Part shown: positions 6,637 to 13,806 of the stretch, piece by piece | Layout of the letters: the number at the start of each line of letters is the position of its first letter | Position numbering within the stretch: the stretch's first letter is position 1 | NCBI GenBank assembly: GCA_020345785.1 | Contig: CP070771.1 | Location: forward strand, 3,456,040-3,481,695 | DNA from: Desulfobacterales bacterium | GTDB taxonomy: Bacteria > Desulfobacterota > Desulfobacteria > Desulfobacterales > JAFDCJ01 | Direction: 5' to 3' | DNA: 25,656 nucleotides | The notes under the pieces: generated by a model | Told to the model about the DNA's origin: nothing | Database searches by the model: none | Seen by the model: only the letters and a program-made list of their open reading frames with translations | Position numbers and translations under genes: made by a program

Positions 6637-8106
6637 TCAGTTGATAATTTGATCCAAACATTTTAACCATTTTTCTATCTGATTAAAAATTAAAAACTTT
6701 TTATAAACCCTTTTCTGTGCTCTTTTGCCCCATTTTTCGAGTACTTTCGGCTTGTCAAGAATTTGTTCCAGGTTTTCTGCAATTTCCTCTGGATCCATTG
6801 GATTGATTGTCAGACGGCCATCTTTACCATCGCGAATTTGTTGTCGCAAGCCGCAGGCTGTAGTGCCAAGAACCGGAATTTGCTTCCACATAGCCTCTGT
6901 TGCCGTCAGACCGAATCCTTCCTGGAGGGAGTTTTGAGCCACTAAAGACGAACAACGTTGTAAAACGTTTACCATCAAATGATTTTGGCGACGGGAGCTC
7001 ATTGGCAGAGATAAAATAGAAATATCATTTTGATCATGTGGCGGGAGCCTTTTATAATAATTGCAAAGATCCTCAAGAACACCTCTGCCTTCTGGATCGT
7101 CTTGTACAGCAAATGGCTCGGGACCAGCCAGAACCAGTTGGGTTGCTAATATGCGCAAGTTTCGCGCCGAATTTTTATTACTATTTTTTCTGTGTTTGCG
7201 TTTTAGTAAAACAAATCCTTCGATTAAAGCTTCCCATCCCTTTAAACGGTCCCAGCGAGAAATCTGAGTAACAGTCGGTCTGTAAAGTAATTCAAACCCA
7301 TCACCTGAATTTGTGCCGACAAATTTCCCATTGACGTTAAGTCGCAGTGCTTTGCGTTTCCAAAGCGGATTTAAGTGAAGATGATGGCCATTTTTGATAA
7401 TTCCACCTTTGTAAAGAATGCTGACCAATTCAGGACTGGAAATATCACGATTCTTGTTACTCAGAGGGTCTATAGCAGGCGAAATTATCGACGATTTCTC
7501 TTTTAAGAATGATGGTAGATATTCAGGAGCGGAAAAAACGGCATGGTCATAATTGTCTGTATAAGGTTTGAGAAATTTCCAGGCTGATGCCGTATTCGGA
7601 GTCTTTTTATCCAATCCGATGTGGCAACGCCAAATTGATTTAATCCCGCTCCTACCTGCGAATTCAGCCCCTGCGCCTAATGGTTGAGGATCGTGTACAA
7701 CCAATATATCATTTGCTGGAATTATCTGCTTTAACTGCTCGGCGGCAGCATTACTGACAGCTTCATATAGTGCCTTTTCATCGTTGCTAAAGCCCGGTGT
7801 ACCAAAGTCATGGATAAGATTGTGAATCCTTTTAGTTAATTGGAAAAACTCTGGGTTTTTAGGACTAAAAACCAGCCACTTGGTATTTACGCCAAGTTGT
7901 CGTAAAATACTGATCATTTTGGGCATCATCTCAGCAACTCCCCCGCCATTTGCGGTGGAATTTATCATCCATACAGTCCTGCCTCGAAGGTTTTTAACTA
8001 TAGGGCCTGCATTAGAGTATAAACTAGTTACCATTCCGGATAGGTAAGCATAATTTTTGTATTCTCGAAGCCCATTAGCGTTCTTGATATCAATTATCTG
8101 AATCAT
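6637..8106 (-). CDS. TreT-like trehalose synthase, GT4-family glycosyltransferase
   Basis: This 489-residue retaining GT-B glycosyltransferase resembles trehalose glycosyltransferring synthase (TreT), which joins NDP-glucose and glucose into trehalose. N-terminal VWMINSTANGGGVAEM (45-60), LVVHDPQPLGAG (135-146) and WRCHIGLD (159-166) are the family pattern. In the C-terminal domain SRWDRLKGW (283-291) supplies the Arg and Lys that bind the donor phosphates. EGFGLTATE (396-404) is the E-x7-E motif. The length is slightly above the usual 410-470. The coding sequence is visibly AT-rich (roughly 40% G+C by eye, against 50-55% in neighbours) and an IS256 relic lies just upstream, which suggests acquisition by transfer. 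Trehalose formation is inferred from family only; another GT4 specificity is possible. The ATG at 8104-8106 has a weak ribosome site. Confidence 0.78.
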   Translation of the reverse strand: MIQIIDIKNANGLREYKNYAYLSGMVTSLYSNAGPIVKNLRGRTVWMINSTANGGGVAEMMPKMISILRQLGVNTKWLVFSPKNPEFFQLTKRIHNLIHDFGTPGFSNDEKALYEAVSNAAAEQLKQIIPANDILVVHDPQPLGAGAEFAGRSGIKSIWRCHIGLDKKTPNTASAWKFLKPYTDNYDHAVFSAPEYLPSFLKEKSSIISPAIDPLSNKNRDISSPELVSILYKGGIIKNGHHLHLNPLWKRKALRLNVNGKFVGTNSGDGFELLYRPTVTQISRWDRLKGWEALIEGFVLLKRKHRKNSNKNSARNLRILATQLVLAGPEPFAVQDDPEGRGVLEDLCNYYKRLPPHDQNDISILSLPMSSRRQNHLMVNVLQRCSSLVAQNSLQEGFGLTATEAMWKQIPVLGTTACGLRQQIRDGKDGRLTINPMDPEEIAENLEQILDKPKVLEKWGKRAQKRVYKKFLIFNQIEKWLKCLDQIIN

Positions 8107-8483
8107 CCAAGCCCCATTTAGTGTTTGAATTTTAGATCGAAACTCTGAAGGAAAAAGCTATTCTCTTTTCGAGCAATAAGTTGTAATGCTTGGAAAATGC
8201 AAATTTCATGCAACGATTGATGAAATGCGGGATTTTTAGTTTTTCCATTTTATTCAATTACTTGCCTGTTTTGGAAGTTAAATTATCCTGGATGCTATTC
8301 AGCCATAAAAAAAAATTAGGAAAAAGTTTTCATAAAAAATATGAAAATCATTTCACTCCCGACTTAGTGACTTTGCCCAAAGTACCCTTTAATCAACTAA
8401 CCAATTTCCTGTCGGACTAAAAAAAATGGGGCAGATCGGTACTCCAGTTGTTCGCCAAAACGACAAAAAAAGGAGAATCCGAA
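8107..8483. other. AT-rich intergenic gap upstream of the TreT-like gene
   Basis: A plus-strand open frame (8190-8420, 76 codons) has no recognisable motif, no ribosome site and a lysine- and phenylalanine-rich composition expected from AT-rich DNA. I do not call it a gene. No promoter matching a consensus closely was found for the minus-strand TreT-like gene. Confidence 0.45.
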
Positions 8484-8685
8484 ATGACCCACGTAAAATA
8501 TTATAGCGCCCCGGCTAGCCTCTTGGATGGAAGAAAACAGCCCTTAGGGCTTAACCGTGTTCATGTTGGCCTGTGCCATTCCCAGGCGGCTTCGGACCAC
8601 CAATATGCTCGAGAGGCTCAATCGTGAGATTAAACGCCTTACCCGCGTGGCCGCTTTGTTCCCAAATGAGGCTTCTTTACTCTAG
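8484..8685 (+). pseudogene. IS256-family (Mutator-type) transposase relic
   Basis: In the frame 8587-8685 the sequence encodes TTNMLERLNREIKRLTRVAA and then LFPNEASLL before TAG. This is the highly conserved C-terminal segment of IS256-family transposases, normally about 400 residues long. Upstream, an AAAGGAG ribosome site precedes an ATG at 8484 that opens a 47-codon frame ending at 8627 in a different phase. That frame may be the remnant start of the same gene after an internal deletion of more than 1 kb; this second part is inference. The relic stop codon overlaps the last codons of the convergent Rossmann gene (ending at 8677). It marks an old insertion next to the AT-rich TreT-like gene. 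Confidence 0.75.
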
Positions 8686-9453
8686 TAAGCGCCGGTGGAT
8701 ATCCCGAATGGTCTGTATTTTTATATTCTCATCATCTGCCAATTGAACCATGCGAATCAAACGTCCGCGTGCAGCGCGCCCCTTGCATTTGTGAGCCGGA
8801 TCCCCTTTGACGCCCGCTATGAACCCCTCGATCAATCGATCACGGACAAAGCTTGCACCAGTTAAAAATTGCTGAATATCAATGATTTCGTTTGCGACAT
8901 CACGGGCCAATTTTTGATGCTTTTCCCACAGTGTTGAGGTGGTGGTTCCTTCCTCCAGTATCAAGCCGGCGATATTGATGGTAAATACGAATACATTTTT
9001 CAGTACCAATTCAAAAACCAATTCATCTTCGTCGGCTAGAATTTTACCGGGGATCTGGATCCTCGCCAGTGATTCGGCAATCAATTGGGCTTTGGGCCCG
9101 AAGACCGGCGAAGGCAGGAGCACATGATAGTCCATACCTTTTTTCTTCTCGAACCATACGGATATCACGGTGGGATTTTTAACATGGTGAGTCAGCCAGT
9201 CGCGCGGCAGCAGCTCGTTTTGAAGCAGGACAGGATTGTTGCGCCATGGATCCGGCAGGGTTTCCATAACCGTCTGAAAATCTTTTTCGGCGACCGCAAC
9301 CAGCACTAGTTCAGGTGCCGGCAAATGATCCGCCGCTTCATTCATGCTCATTGCACGGGTGACGGGATACACCGGATGACCGCTTCGCAAAAATGCCTTG
9401 GCGAAAACGCCGCCGAGTTCGCCGATTCCAATGATGACGATGGGTGGTTTCAT
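8677..9453 (-). CDS. NAD(P)-binding Rossmann oxidoreductase, ketopantoate reductase-like
   Basis: This 258-residue protein starts with a classic Rossmann motif, VIIGIGELGGVFAKAF (GxGxxG at residues 9-14), and has the PELVLVAVAEKDF strand-loop of the 6-phosphogluconate dehydrogenase / ketopantoate reductase superfamily. An alpha-helical C-terminal half follows (from about residue 145). It is shorter than typical PanE (about 300), and I do not see the full catalytic Lys/Asn/Glu pattern, so ketopantoate reduction is not claimed. The ATG at 9451-9453 follows AAGGGAAG. The gene is divergent from the acetoacetyl-CoA synthetase gene with 184 bp between, sharing a possible operator dyad. Its 3' end overlaps an IS256 relic by 9 bp, so the C-terminus could have been altered by that insertion. 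Confidence 0.7.
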   Translation of the reverse strand: MKPPIVIIGIGELGGVFAKAFLRSGHPVYPVTRAMSMNEAADHLPAPELVLVAVAEKDFQTVMETLPDPWRNNPVLLQNELLPRDWLTHHVKNPTVISVWFEKKKGMDYHVLLPSPVFGPKAQLIAESLARIQIPGKILADEDELVFELVLKNVFVFTINIAGLILEEGTTTSTLWEKHQKLARDVANEIIDIQQFLTGASFVRDRLIEGFIAGVKGDPAHKCKGRAARGRLIRMVQLADDENIKIQTIRDIHRRLLE

Positions 9454-9543
9454 TTTTGACTTCCCTTTTTACTATGGGACACCCCGGTGAAATAGGCTCC
9501 GCATTTCACTGGGCAGGCGGATTTGCACAGATTCTCAGGGATC

Positions 9544-9558
9544 TGTTCATTGTGAACA
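9544..9558. promoter_or_regulatory. Perfect dyad TGTTCA-3-TGAACA between divergent genes, candidate operator
   Basis: TGTTCA (9544-9549) and TGAACA (9553-9558) form a perfect 6-3-6 inverted repeat in the 184-bp divergent gap. This is the size and position of a dimeric repressor site. A weak TTGTAT-17-TAAAAA promoter for the plus-strand gene follows at 9574-9602. No regulator gene is adjacent, so the binding protein is unknown. Confidence 0.4.
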
Positions 9559-9637
9559 TAGTTATGAGGGACCTTGTATGTCAAATTATAAAATGATAAA
9601 AATATAAAATCATAATTTAGCAAATCCGGAGGATACC

Positions 9638-11623
9638 ATGAGCGCGCAAACAATAGAGGAAGGCACAATTTTGTGGGAGCCCTCACAAGATCGCAAAAGT
9701 CGGGCCAATATTACAACATACTTAAATTGGCTTGAATCAGAAAAGGGATTGTCCTTCAAAGACTACAACAGCCTGTGGGAATGGTCCGTGACCGAGATTG
9801 AAACCTTCTGGCAATCCCTCTGGGATTTTTTTAACATTAAAGCCTCCAAACCCTACACAAGTATATTGTCCGACAGAAAAATGCCCCGCGCCGTGTGGTT
9901 CCAGGGTGCGGAGTTGAATTATGCCGAACACGTCTTTCGTCATATGTCCTCCGAGCGGCCGGCGATAATATTTCAGTCGGAAATTCAACCTTTGACGGAG
10001 CTGTCCTGGGAAGAATTTTACCGTGGCGTTGCATCGGTGGCCGCAAGCCTGCGCCATCTGGGCGTCAAACGCGGGGATCGCGTCGTGGCGTATATGCCCA
10101 ATATTCCTCAAACCTTGATCGCCTTTCTGGCCTGTGCCAGCATCGGGGCGACCTGGTCCAGCTGTTCGCCTGACTTCGGCACCCGCAGCGTCCATGACCG
10201 TTTCAGCCAGATCGAGCCCAAAGTGCTCATGGCCGTGGACGGCTATCAGTACGGCGGTAAAACATTTGATCTAACTCCTGCCGTCGGCTCCCTGCAACAG
10301 TCGCTGGCCACATTGGAGAGTACAATTCTGGTTCCTTACCTAAAGCCGGATGCGAGGCCTGAAGGCGCTCATGAAGTGTTGATGTGGGATGACATTTTAG
10401 CGGAGGCCGGTGAACTCGAATTTGAGCAGGTCCCGTTTGATCATCCCCTCTGGGTCGTTTACTCCTCAGGAACCACCGGGCTTCCGAAAGGCCTGGTGCA
10501 TGGGCACGGTGGTATCCTGATCGAGTTTATGAAGTTTTCGAAATTGCACATGGATGTGCAGCCGGGCGACCGGTTTTTCTGGTTCAGCACCACCGGCTGG
10601 GTGATGTGGAATATCCTGCAGGGCAGCCTGCTGGCAGCGGCTACGCCGGTCCTATATGACGGCAGTCCGGGATATCCTGATTTGAACGTCTTGTGGGATC
10701 TCGCGGCCCGCTCAAAGATGACCTTTTTCGGCACCAGTGCGGCGTATCTTACCGGCTGTCTGCAGGCAGGCCTGGAACCGGGGGCCAACTATGATCTGAG
10801 CAGCTTGAAGGCGATCGGTTCGACGGGTTCACCGCTGCCGGTTGAAGGCTTCAAATGGGTGTATGAACGGGTCAAAAGCGATATTTTATTGGGCTCCACC
10901 AGCGGCGGCACCGACCCGTGCACCGGATTTTTGGGCAGCTGCGCATTGCTGCCGGTCAGGGCCGGCGAGCTTCAATGCAGATGCCTTGGGGTCAATGCCC
11001 GGGCCTTTGATGAAAACGGCCGATCTCTGATCGATGAGGTCGGCGAGCTGGTCATTACCGAACCCATGCCGTCCATGCCGCTCTACCTCTGGAACGATCC
11101 CGGCAACAAGCGCTACCACGAGAGTTATTTTGAAATGTATCCCGGCGTCTGGCGACACGGGGATTGGGTGAAATTTACCTCCCGGGGCAGCGGCGTGATT
11201 CTCGGTCGCTCCGATTCAACCATTAACAGATTTGGTGTTCGGATGGGCAGCAGTGAAATCTACGCCGCACTGGGGGATCTGCCGGAGGTTGTCGACAGCC
11301 TCGTTATTGGATTTGACACTGCCGACGGGAAATACCTGATGCCGCTTTTCGTTGTCCTTAAAGAAGGCATTGAATTAGATGACGCCCTTAAAAAAAAGAT
11401 TAACACGAAAATTCGCAGCACCTTATCACCGCGCCATCTGCCGGATGAAATCCATGCCATCGCCGATGTACCCCGCACCCTGAACGGCAAAAAACTCGAA
11501 GTCCCGGTGAAAAAAATCCTGAGCGGTATTCCGGTGAGAAAAGCCGTAAATCTGGATTCCATGGGCAATCCGGAATCCATTAAGTTTTTCATGGATTTTT
11601 TTGATAAAATGTCGACAGGGTGA
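9638..11623 (+). CDS. Acetoacetyl-CoA synthetase (acetoacetate-CoA ligase)
   Basis: This 661-residue ANL-superfamily adenylating enzyme activates acetoacetate with ATP and CoA through an acyl-AMP. An acetyl-CoA synthetase-type N-terminal segment (FFNIKASKPYTSILSDRKMP, then WFQGAELNYAEHVFRH) comes first. The adenylation signature VVYSSGTTGLPKGLVHGHGG lies at about 273-292, and the hinge region HGDWVKFTSRGSGVILGRSD is followed by a C-terminal lysine motif, RTLNGKKLEVPVKK, near residue 615. CSPDFGTRSVHDRFSQIEPKVL is typical of acetoacetyl- rather than acetyl-CoA synthetases, and the length fits (about 650). It would channel acetoacetate or ketone-body carbon into acetyl-CoA or polyhydroxyalkanoate metabolism. 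A CGGAGG ribosome site lies about 6 nt before the ATG. It appears monocistronic. Confidence 0.9.
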   Translation: MSAQTIEEGTILWEPSQDRKSRANITTYLNWLESEKGLSFKDYNSLWEWSVTEIETFWQSLWDFFNIKASKPYTSILSDRKMPRAVWFQGAELNYAEHVFRHMSSERPAIIFQSEIQPLTELSWEEFYRGVASVAASLRHLGVKRGDRVVAYMPNIPQTLIAFLACASIGATWSSCSPDFGTRSVHDRFSQIEPKVLMAVDGYQYGGKTFDLTPAVGSLQQSLATLESTILVPYLKPDARPEGAHEVLMWDDILAEAGELEFEQVPFDHPLWVVYSSGTTGLPKGLVHGHGGILIEFMKFSKLHMDVQPGDRFFWFSTTGWVMWNILQGSLLAAATPVLYDGSPGYPDLNVLWDLAARSKMTFFGTSAAYLTGCLQAGLEPGANYDLSSLKAIGSTGSPLPVEGFKWVYERVKSDILLGSTSGGTDPCTGFLGSCALLPVRAGELQCRCLGVNARAFDENGRSLIDEVGELVITEPMPSMPLYLWNDPGNKRYHESYFEMYPGVWRHGDWVKFTSRGSGVILGRSDSTINRFGVRMGSSEIYAALGDLPEVVDSLVIGFDTADGKYLMPLFVVLKEGIELDDALKKKINTKIRSTLSPRHLPDEIHAIADVPRTLNGKKLEVPVKKILSGIPVRKAVNLDSMGNPESIKFFMDFFDKMSTG

Positions 11624-12096
11624 TCATTTCCCATCTGCCACCATTTCGGATACACCGACCCAACCCATATAAGCGGTCAGGACCCTGTGTAGCGGTTATT
11701 CCCTCCAGTTTATGAATTGATGTCATCGAAAGCGCAGCAAAGATGCACGGCAACGCCGGCGGCGGCAAAAAAGCCTGATTTAGTTATTTAATGAAATTTA
11801 CAAAATAAGGGTGTTCGGCACAGTAGTCAAAATCAGTTGCTAAATAAAATTTATTTAGTGAATTCAGCATCTTAAAGATTTTTTTTGTTGACAAGCCAGT
11901 CGTTATATTTTACTGCATACAATAATTTTGGGTTTAAAAAAGGAGGCGTATCGCTCGGCATAAAATATGATCCGGGTCAAAAGATTGGCCGGTAAGGAAA
12001 ACATTCAGCCCTTAAGGAAGTAGGAAATTTTATCCATGGAGGGGGGGTAAACGAAGCATATTTTTTAGGACCCGCCGGGGCAGGCGGGAAGATGTT
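11624..12096. other. Intergenic gap before the VPxSG-CTERM gene
   Basis: No credible gene lies here. A consensus -35 hexamer TTGACA occurs at 11888-11893, but at 17 bp the -10 would be TACTGC and at 24 bp TACAAT, so I do not call a promoter. A GC-rich stem CCCGCC...GGCGGG sits at about 12071-12088, directly ahead of the gene's ribosome site. No hairpin with a T-tract follows the acetoacetyl-CoA synthetase gene. Confidence 0.45.
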
Positions 12097-12100
12097 ATGA

Positions 12101-12106
12101 GAGGAG
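12101..12106 (+). promoter_or_regulatory. Ribosome binding site GAGGAG that selects the ATG at 12115
   Basis: GAGGAG ends 8 nt before ATG 12115-12117 and lies inside the coding frame of the earlier in-frame ATG (12097), which has no comparable site. It therefore favours the downstream start, which also gives a cleaner signal peptide. Confidence 0.65.
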
Positions 12107-12114
12107 ATTGGAAA

Positions 12115-12870
12115 ATGAAATCGAGCTCCTATAGTACTGTCAAATCACTGATAGTAGTGGCGATCGCCAGCCTGTTAGGGCCAGCCTTGGTTCAATTCGC
12201 CCTGGCGTCTCCTGTTGGTACCAATTTTACAGCTGTGCTGGATATTCCGGTATTGGTGCAACCCGGCGACCAGCCGAAGTATGAATATCATTTCAGCGAT
12301 AGTATCCTGTTTGACAGTGCGCCGGGCATTTTACCGAATGATGAGGGGCCTCCCGATGCAGGCGATAATACCGACGGCAAAGATTTCTGGGTGACAGAAA
12401 CCTATTCCCAGGATGCCGCCGGCGGGGGTGAACACTTATCAATATTGATTTCCAGTGGAGACGGAACCCAACTGACGGTTAACGAAATCGATCAGGGGCA
12501 GGTTGCGGCTCTGGGGATATTTGATCTCTACTGGGCGGGCTCGAGCGCCGGTGTAAGCGTTATTGATTTCGTTCTGGCACCCTCGTTTGACGGTGGACTG
12601 ACATTCGAACCATTTGATTCGAGTGATTTTGTCGGCGATCCTGAAATATTCGGCACTGGAACTGTTGACGATCCGCTGGGCTTTTATTTTGAGATTTTTG
12701 GAGACTCGCTCCTGCTGCCCATTGAACCCTCTGCTTTAACTGCAACTGATTTAAAGCTGGACTTTACGGTTCAGCCGGTTCCGATCTCCGGCTCCTTGTG
12801 GCTGCTGCTTTCCGGGCTGATAGGTTTAATCGGATTAAAATCAGGTTGTCGCCGCAGGCCGGACCGCTGA
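12115..12870 (+). CDS. Exported protein with VPxSG-CTERM (PEP-CTERM-like) sorting tail
   Basis: From the ATG at 12115 this is a 251-residue protein. A signal peptide (residues 1 to about 31, ending ALAS) is followed by an acidic, glycine- and aspartate-rich secreted domain of beta character (DEGPPDAGDNTDGKD, SSAGVSVIDF). The last 30 residues hold the tripartite sorting signal: VPISGSLWLLLSGLIGLIGL, then SGCRRRPDR. This is the motif, hydrophobic helix and basic tail order of the PEP-CTERM/VPLPA-CTERM class recognised by exosortase. By family knowledge such proteins are processed at the inner membrane and released to the cell surface or extracellular matrix. The central domain is not one I recognise. 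No exosortase is in the window. The stop is 30 bp from the end of the convergent stress-protein gene. Confidence 0.82.
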   Translation: MKSSSYSTVKSLIVVAIASLLGPALVQFALASPVGTNFTAVLDIPVLVQPGDQPKYEYHFSDSILFDSAPGILPNDEGPPDAGDNTDGKDFWVTETYSQDAAGGGEHLSILISSGDGTQLTVNEIDQGQVAALGIFDLYWAGSSAGVSVIDFVLAPSFDGGLTFEPFDSSDFVGDPEIFGTGTVDDPLGFYFEIFGDSLLLPIEPSALTATDLKLDFTVQPVPISGSLWLLLSGLIGLIGLKSGCRRRPDR

Positions 12871-12900
12871 AAACAATTTTGTCGGCCGGCGGCATTTTTC

Positions 12901-13806
12901 TCAGGCCGTTGCCGGGTCGGTTATCACGATAACCGGACACGCCGCGCGGTAACTGACCCGCTCAACCGCGCTTCCCACATACCATTTGCCGTTTTTATCT
13001 TTGGTGTGCGACCCCATCACGATGGTATCCGCCTCTTTGCGGGCTGCATATTTCAGAATTTCCAGATGGGGATGAACACCGCCCCAGACTTTGCACTCGG
13101 CCTCGATCTCAGGCGGAATTTCCCGGCTAACCGCATCAAGCTTGTTTTGTGCAATTTTAAGATCCCTGTCATACATCGCTTGGGTGTATTGGCTGCAAGG
13201 CGGCACCGGCAGCATGTTGTAGGCAAAAATTTTTGATCCGCAAGTCCGTGCCAGCTTCAGAGCAAACCGGAAGGCATGGATGCATGACGCGGAAAAATCC
13301 ATGGCCAGCACCAGTTTCTTAAACTGCAGCATGTCAGGTGCCAGGTGTTGATTGACCACCATCACCGGGCAGCATTGATTGATGATGACCCCTTCGGCGG
13401 TGCTGCCCACCTTGCCTTTAACGCGCACAACACCCTTTTCCTGCGCTCGGCTGGAATGGGGTCCGATTACAATCAAATCCGCTCCGATCGCGCGGCCCCA
13501 GGATAAAATTTCCTCGTAAGGATAACCTGTGGCTACCTTGACCTCAACATTTAGATAGCTGTCCGGTTGATCCATGTATCTGTGACGGATGGTTTCCAAT
13601 ACAATCTGCTCGTAATCCGGGCTGCTTTCAAATTCCTCACCGGTTTCAAAGTGTTTCACCAGATGCCTGTTTTGGGAGGAGGACGATTCCAGGACATGGA
13701 GTAAATACAGTTTGCCACTATTTTGTTTTGCGATGACCTGTGCTGCCGTTACCGGCGCATCGATTGACTCTACCAGATCCGTGGCACTCAGGATTTTTTT
13801 AAACAT
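12901..13806 (-). CDS. Tandem universal stress protein (two UspA domains)
   Basis: This 301-residue protein is built from two UspA domains (about 1-150 and 158-300), like UspE-type tandem proteins. Each begins with a FKKIL or FKKLV beta strand (MFKKILSATDL; FKKLVLAMDFS). Each ends with the family's strand pattern (DLIVIGPHS...VGSTAEGVIINQCCPVMVV; DTIVMGSHT...VGSAVERVSYRAACPVIVI). The canonical G-2x-G ATP loop is imperfect, with GPHS and GSHT in place of GxxG, so nucleotide binding is uncertain. The ATG (13804-13806) overlaps the 3' end of the upstream kinase gene by 8 bp and its GAGGAGG ribosome site lies within that gene, so the two are translationally coupled. Universal stress proteins are cytoplasmic and respond to starvation or respiratory stress; the specific role is unknown. 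Confidence 0.9.
   Translation of the reverse strand: MFKKILSATDLVESIDAPVTAAQVIAKQNSGKLYLLHVLESSSSQNRHLVKHFETGEEFESSPDYEQIVLETIRHRYMDQPDSYLNVEVKVATGYPYEEILSWGRAIGADLIVIGPHSSRAQEKGVVRVKGKVGSTAEGVIINQCCPVMVVNQHLAPDMLQFKKLVLAMDFSASCIHAFRFALKLARTCGSKIFAYNMLPVPPCSQYTQAMYDRDLKIAQNKLDAVSREIPPEIEAECKVWGGVHPHLEILKYAARKEADTIVMGSHTKDKNGKWYVGSAVERVSYRAACPVIVITDPATA

Noticed and set aside
8190..8420. 76-codon plus-strand open frame upstream of the TreT-like gene
   Set aside because: Its Lys/Phe/Asn-rich composition is expected from AT-rich DNA, and there is no ribosome site or known motif.
11720..11765. Partial likeness to a GEMM (cyclic di-GMP) riboswitch: CGAAAG, GCAAAG and CACGG in order
   Set aside because: The diagnostic upstream GGCAAACC-type strand and the downstream paired hairpin are missing, and the gene start is over 300 bp away.
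11888..11923. Promoter for the VPxSG-CTERM gene starting from a consensus TTGACA
   Set aside because: No acceptable -10 hexamer at 16-18 bp; the better TACAAT is 24 bp away.
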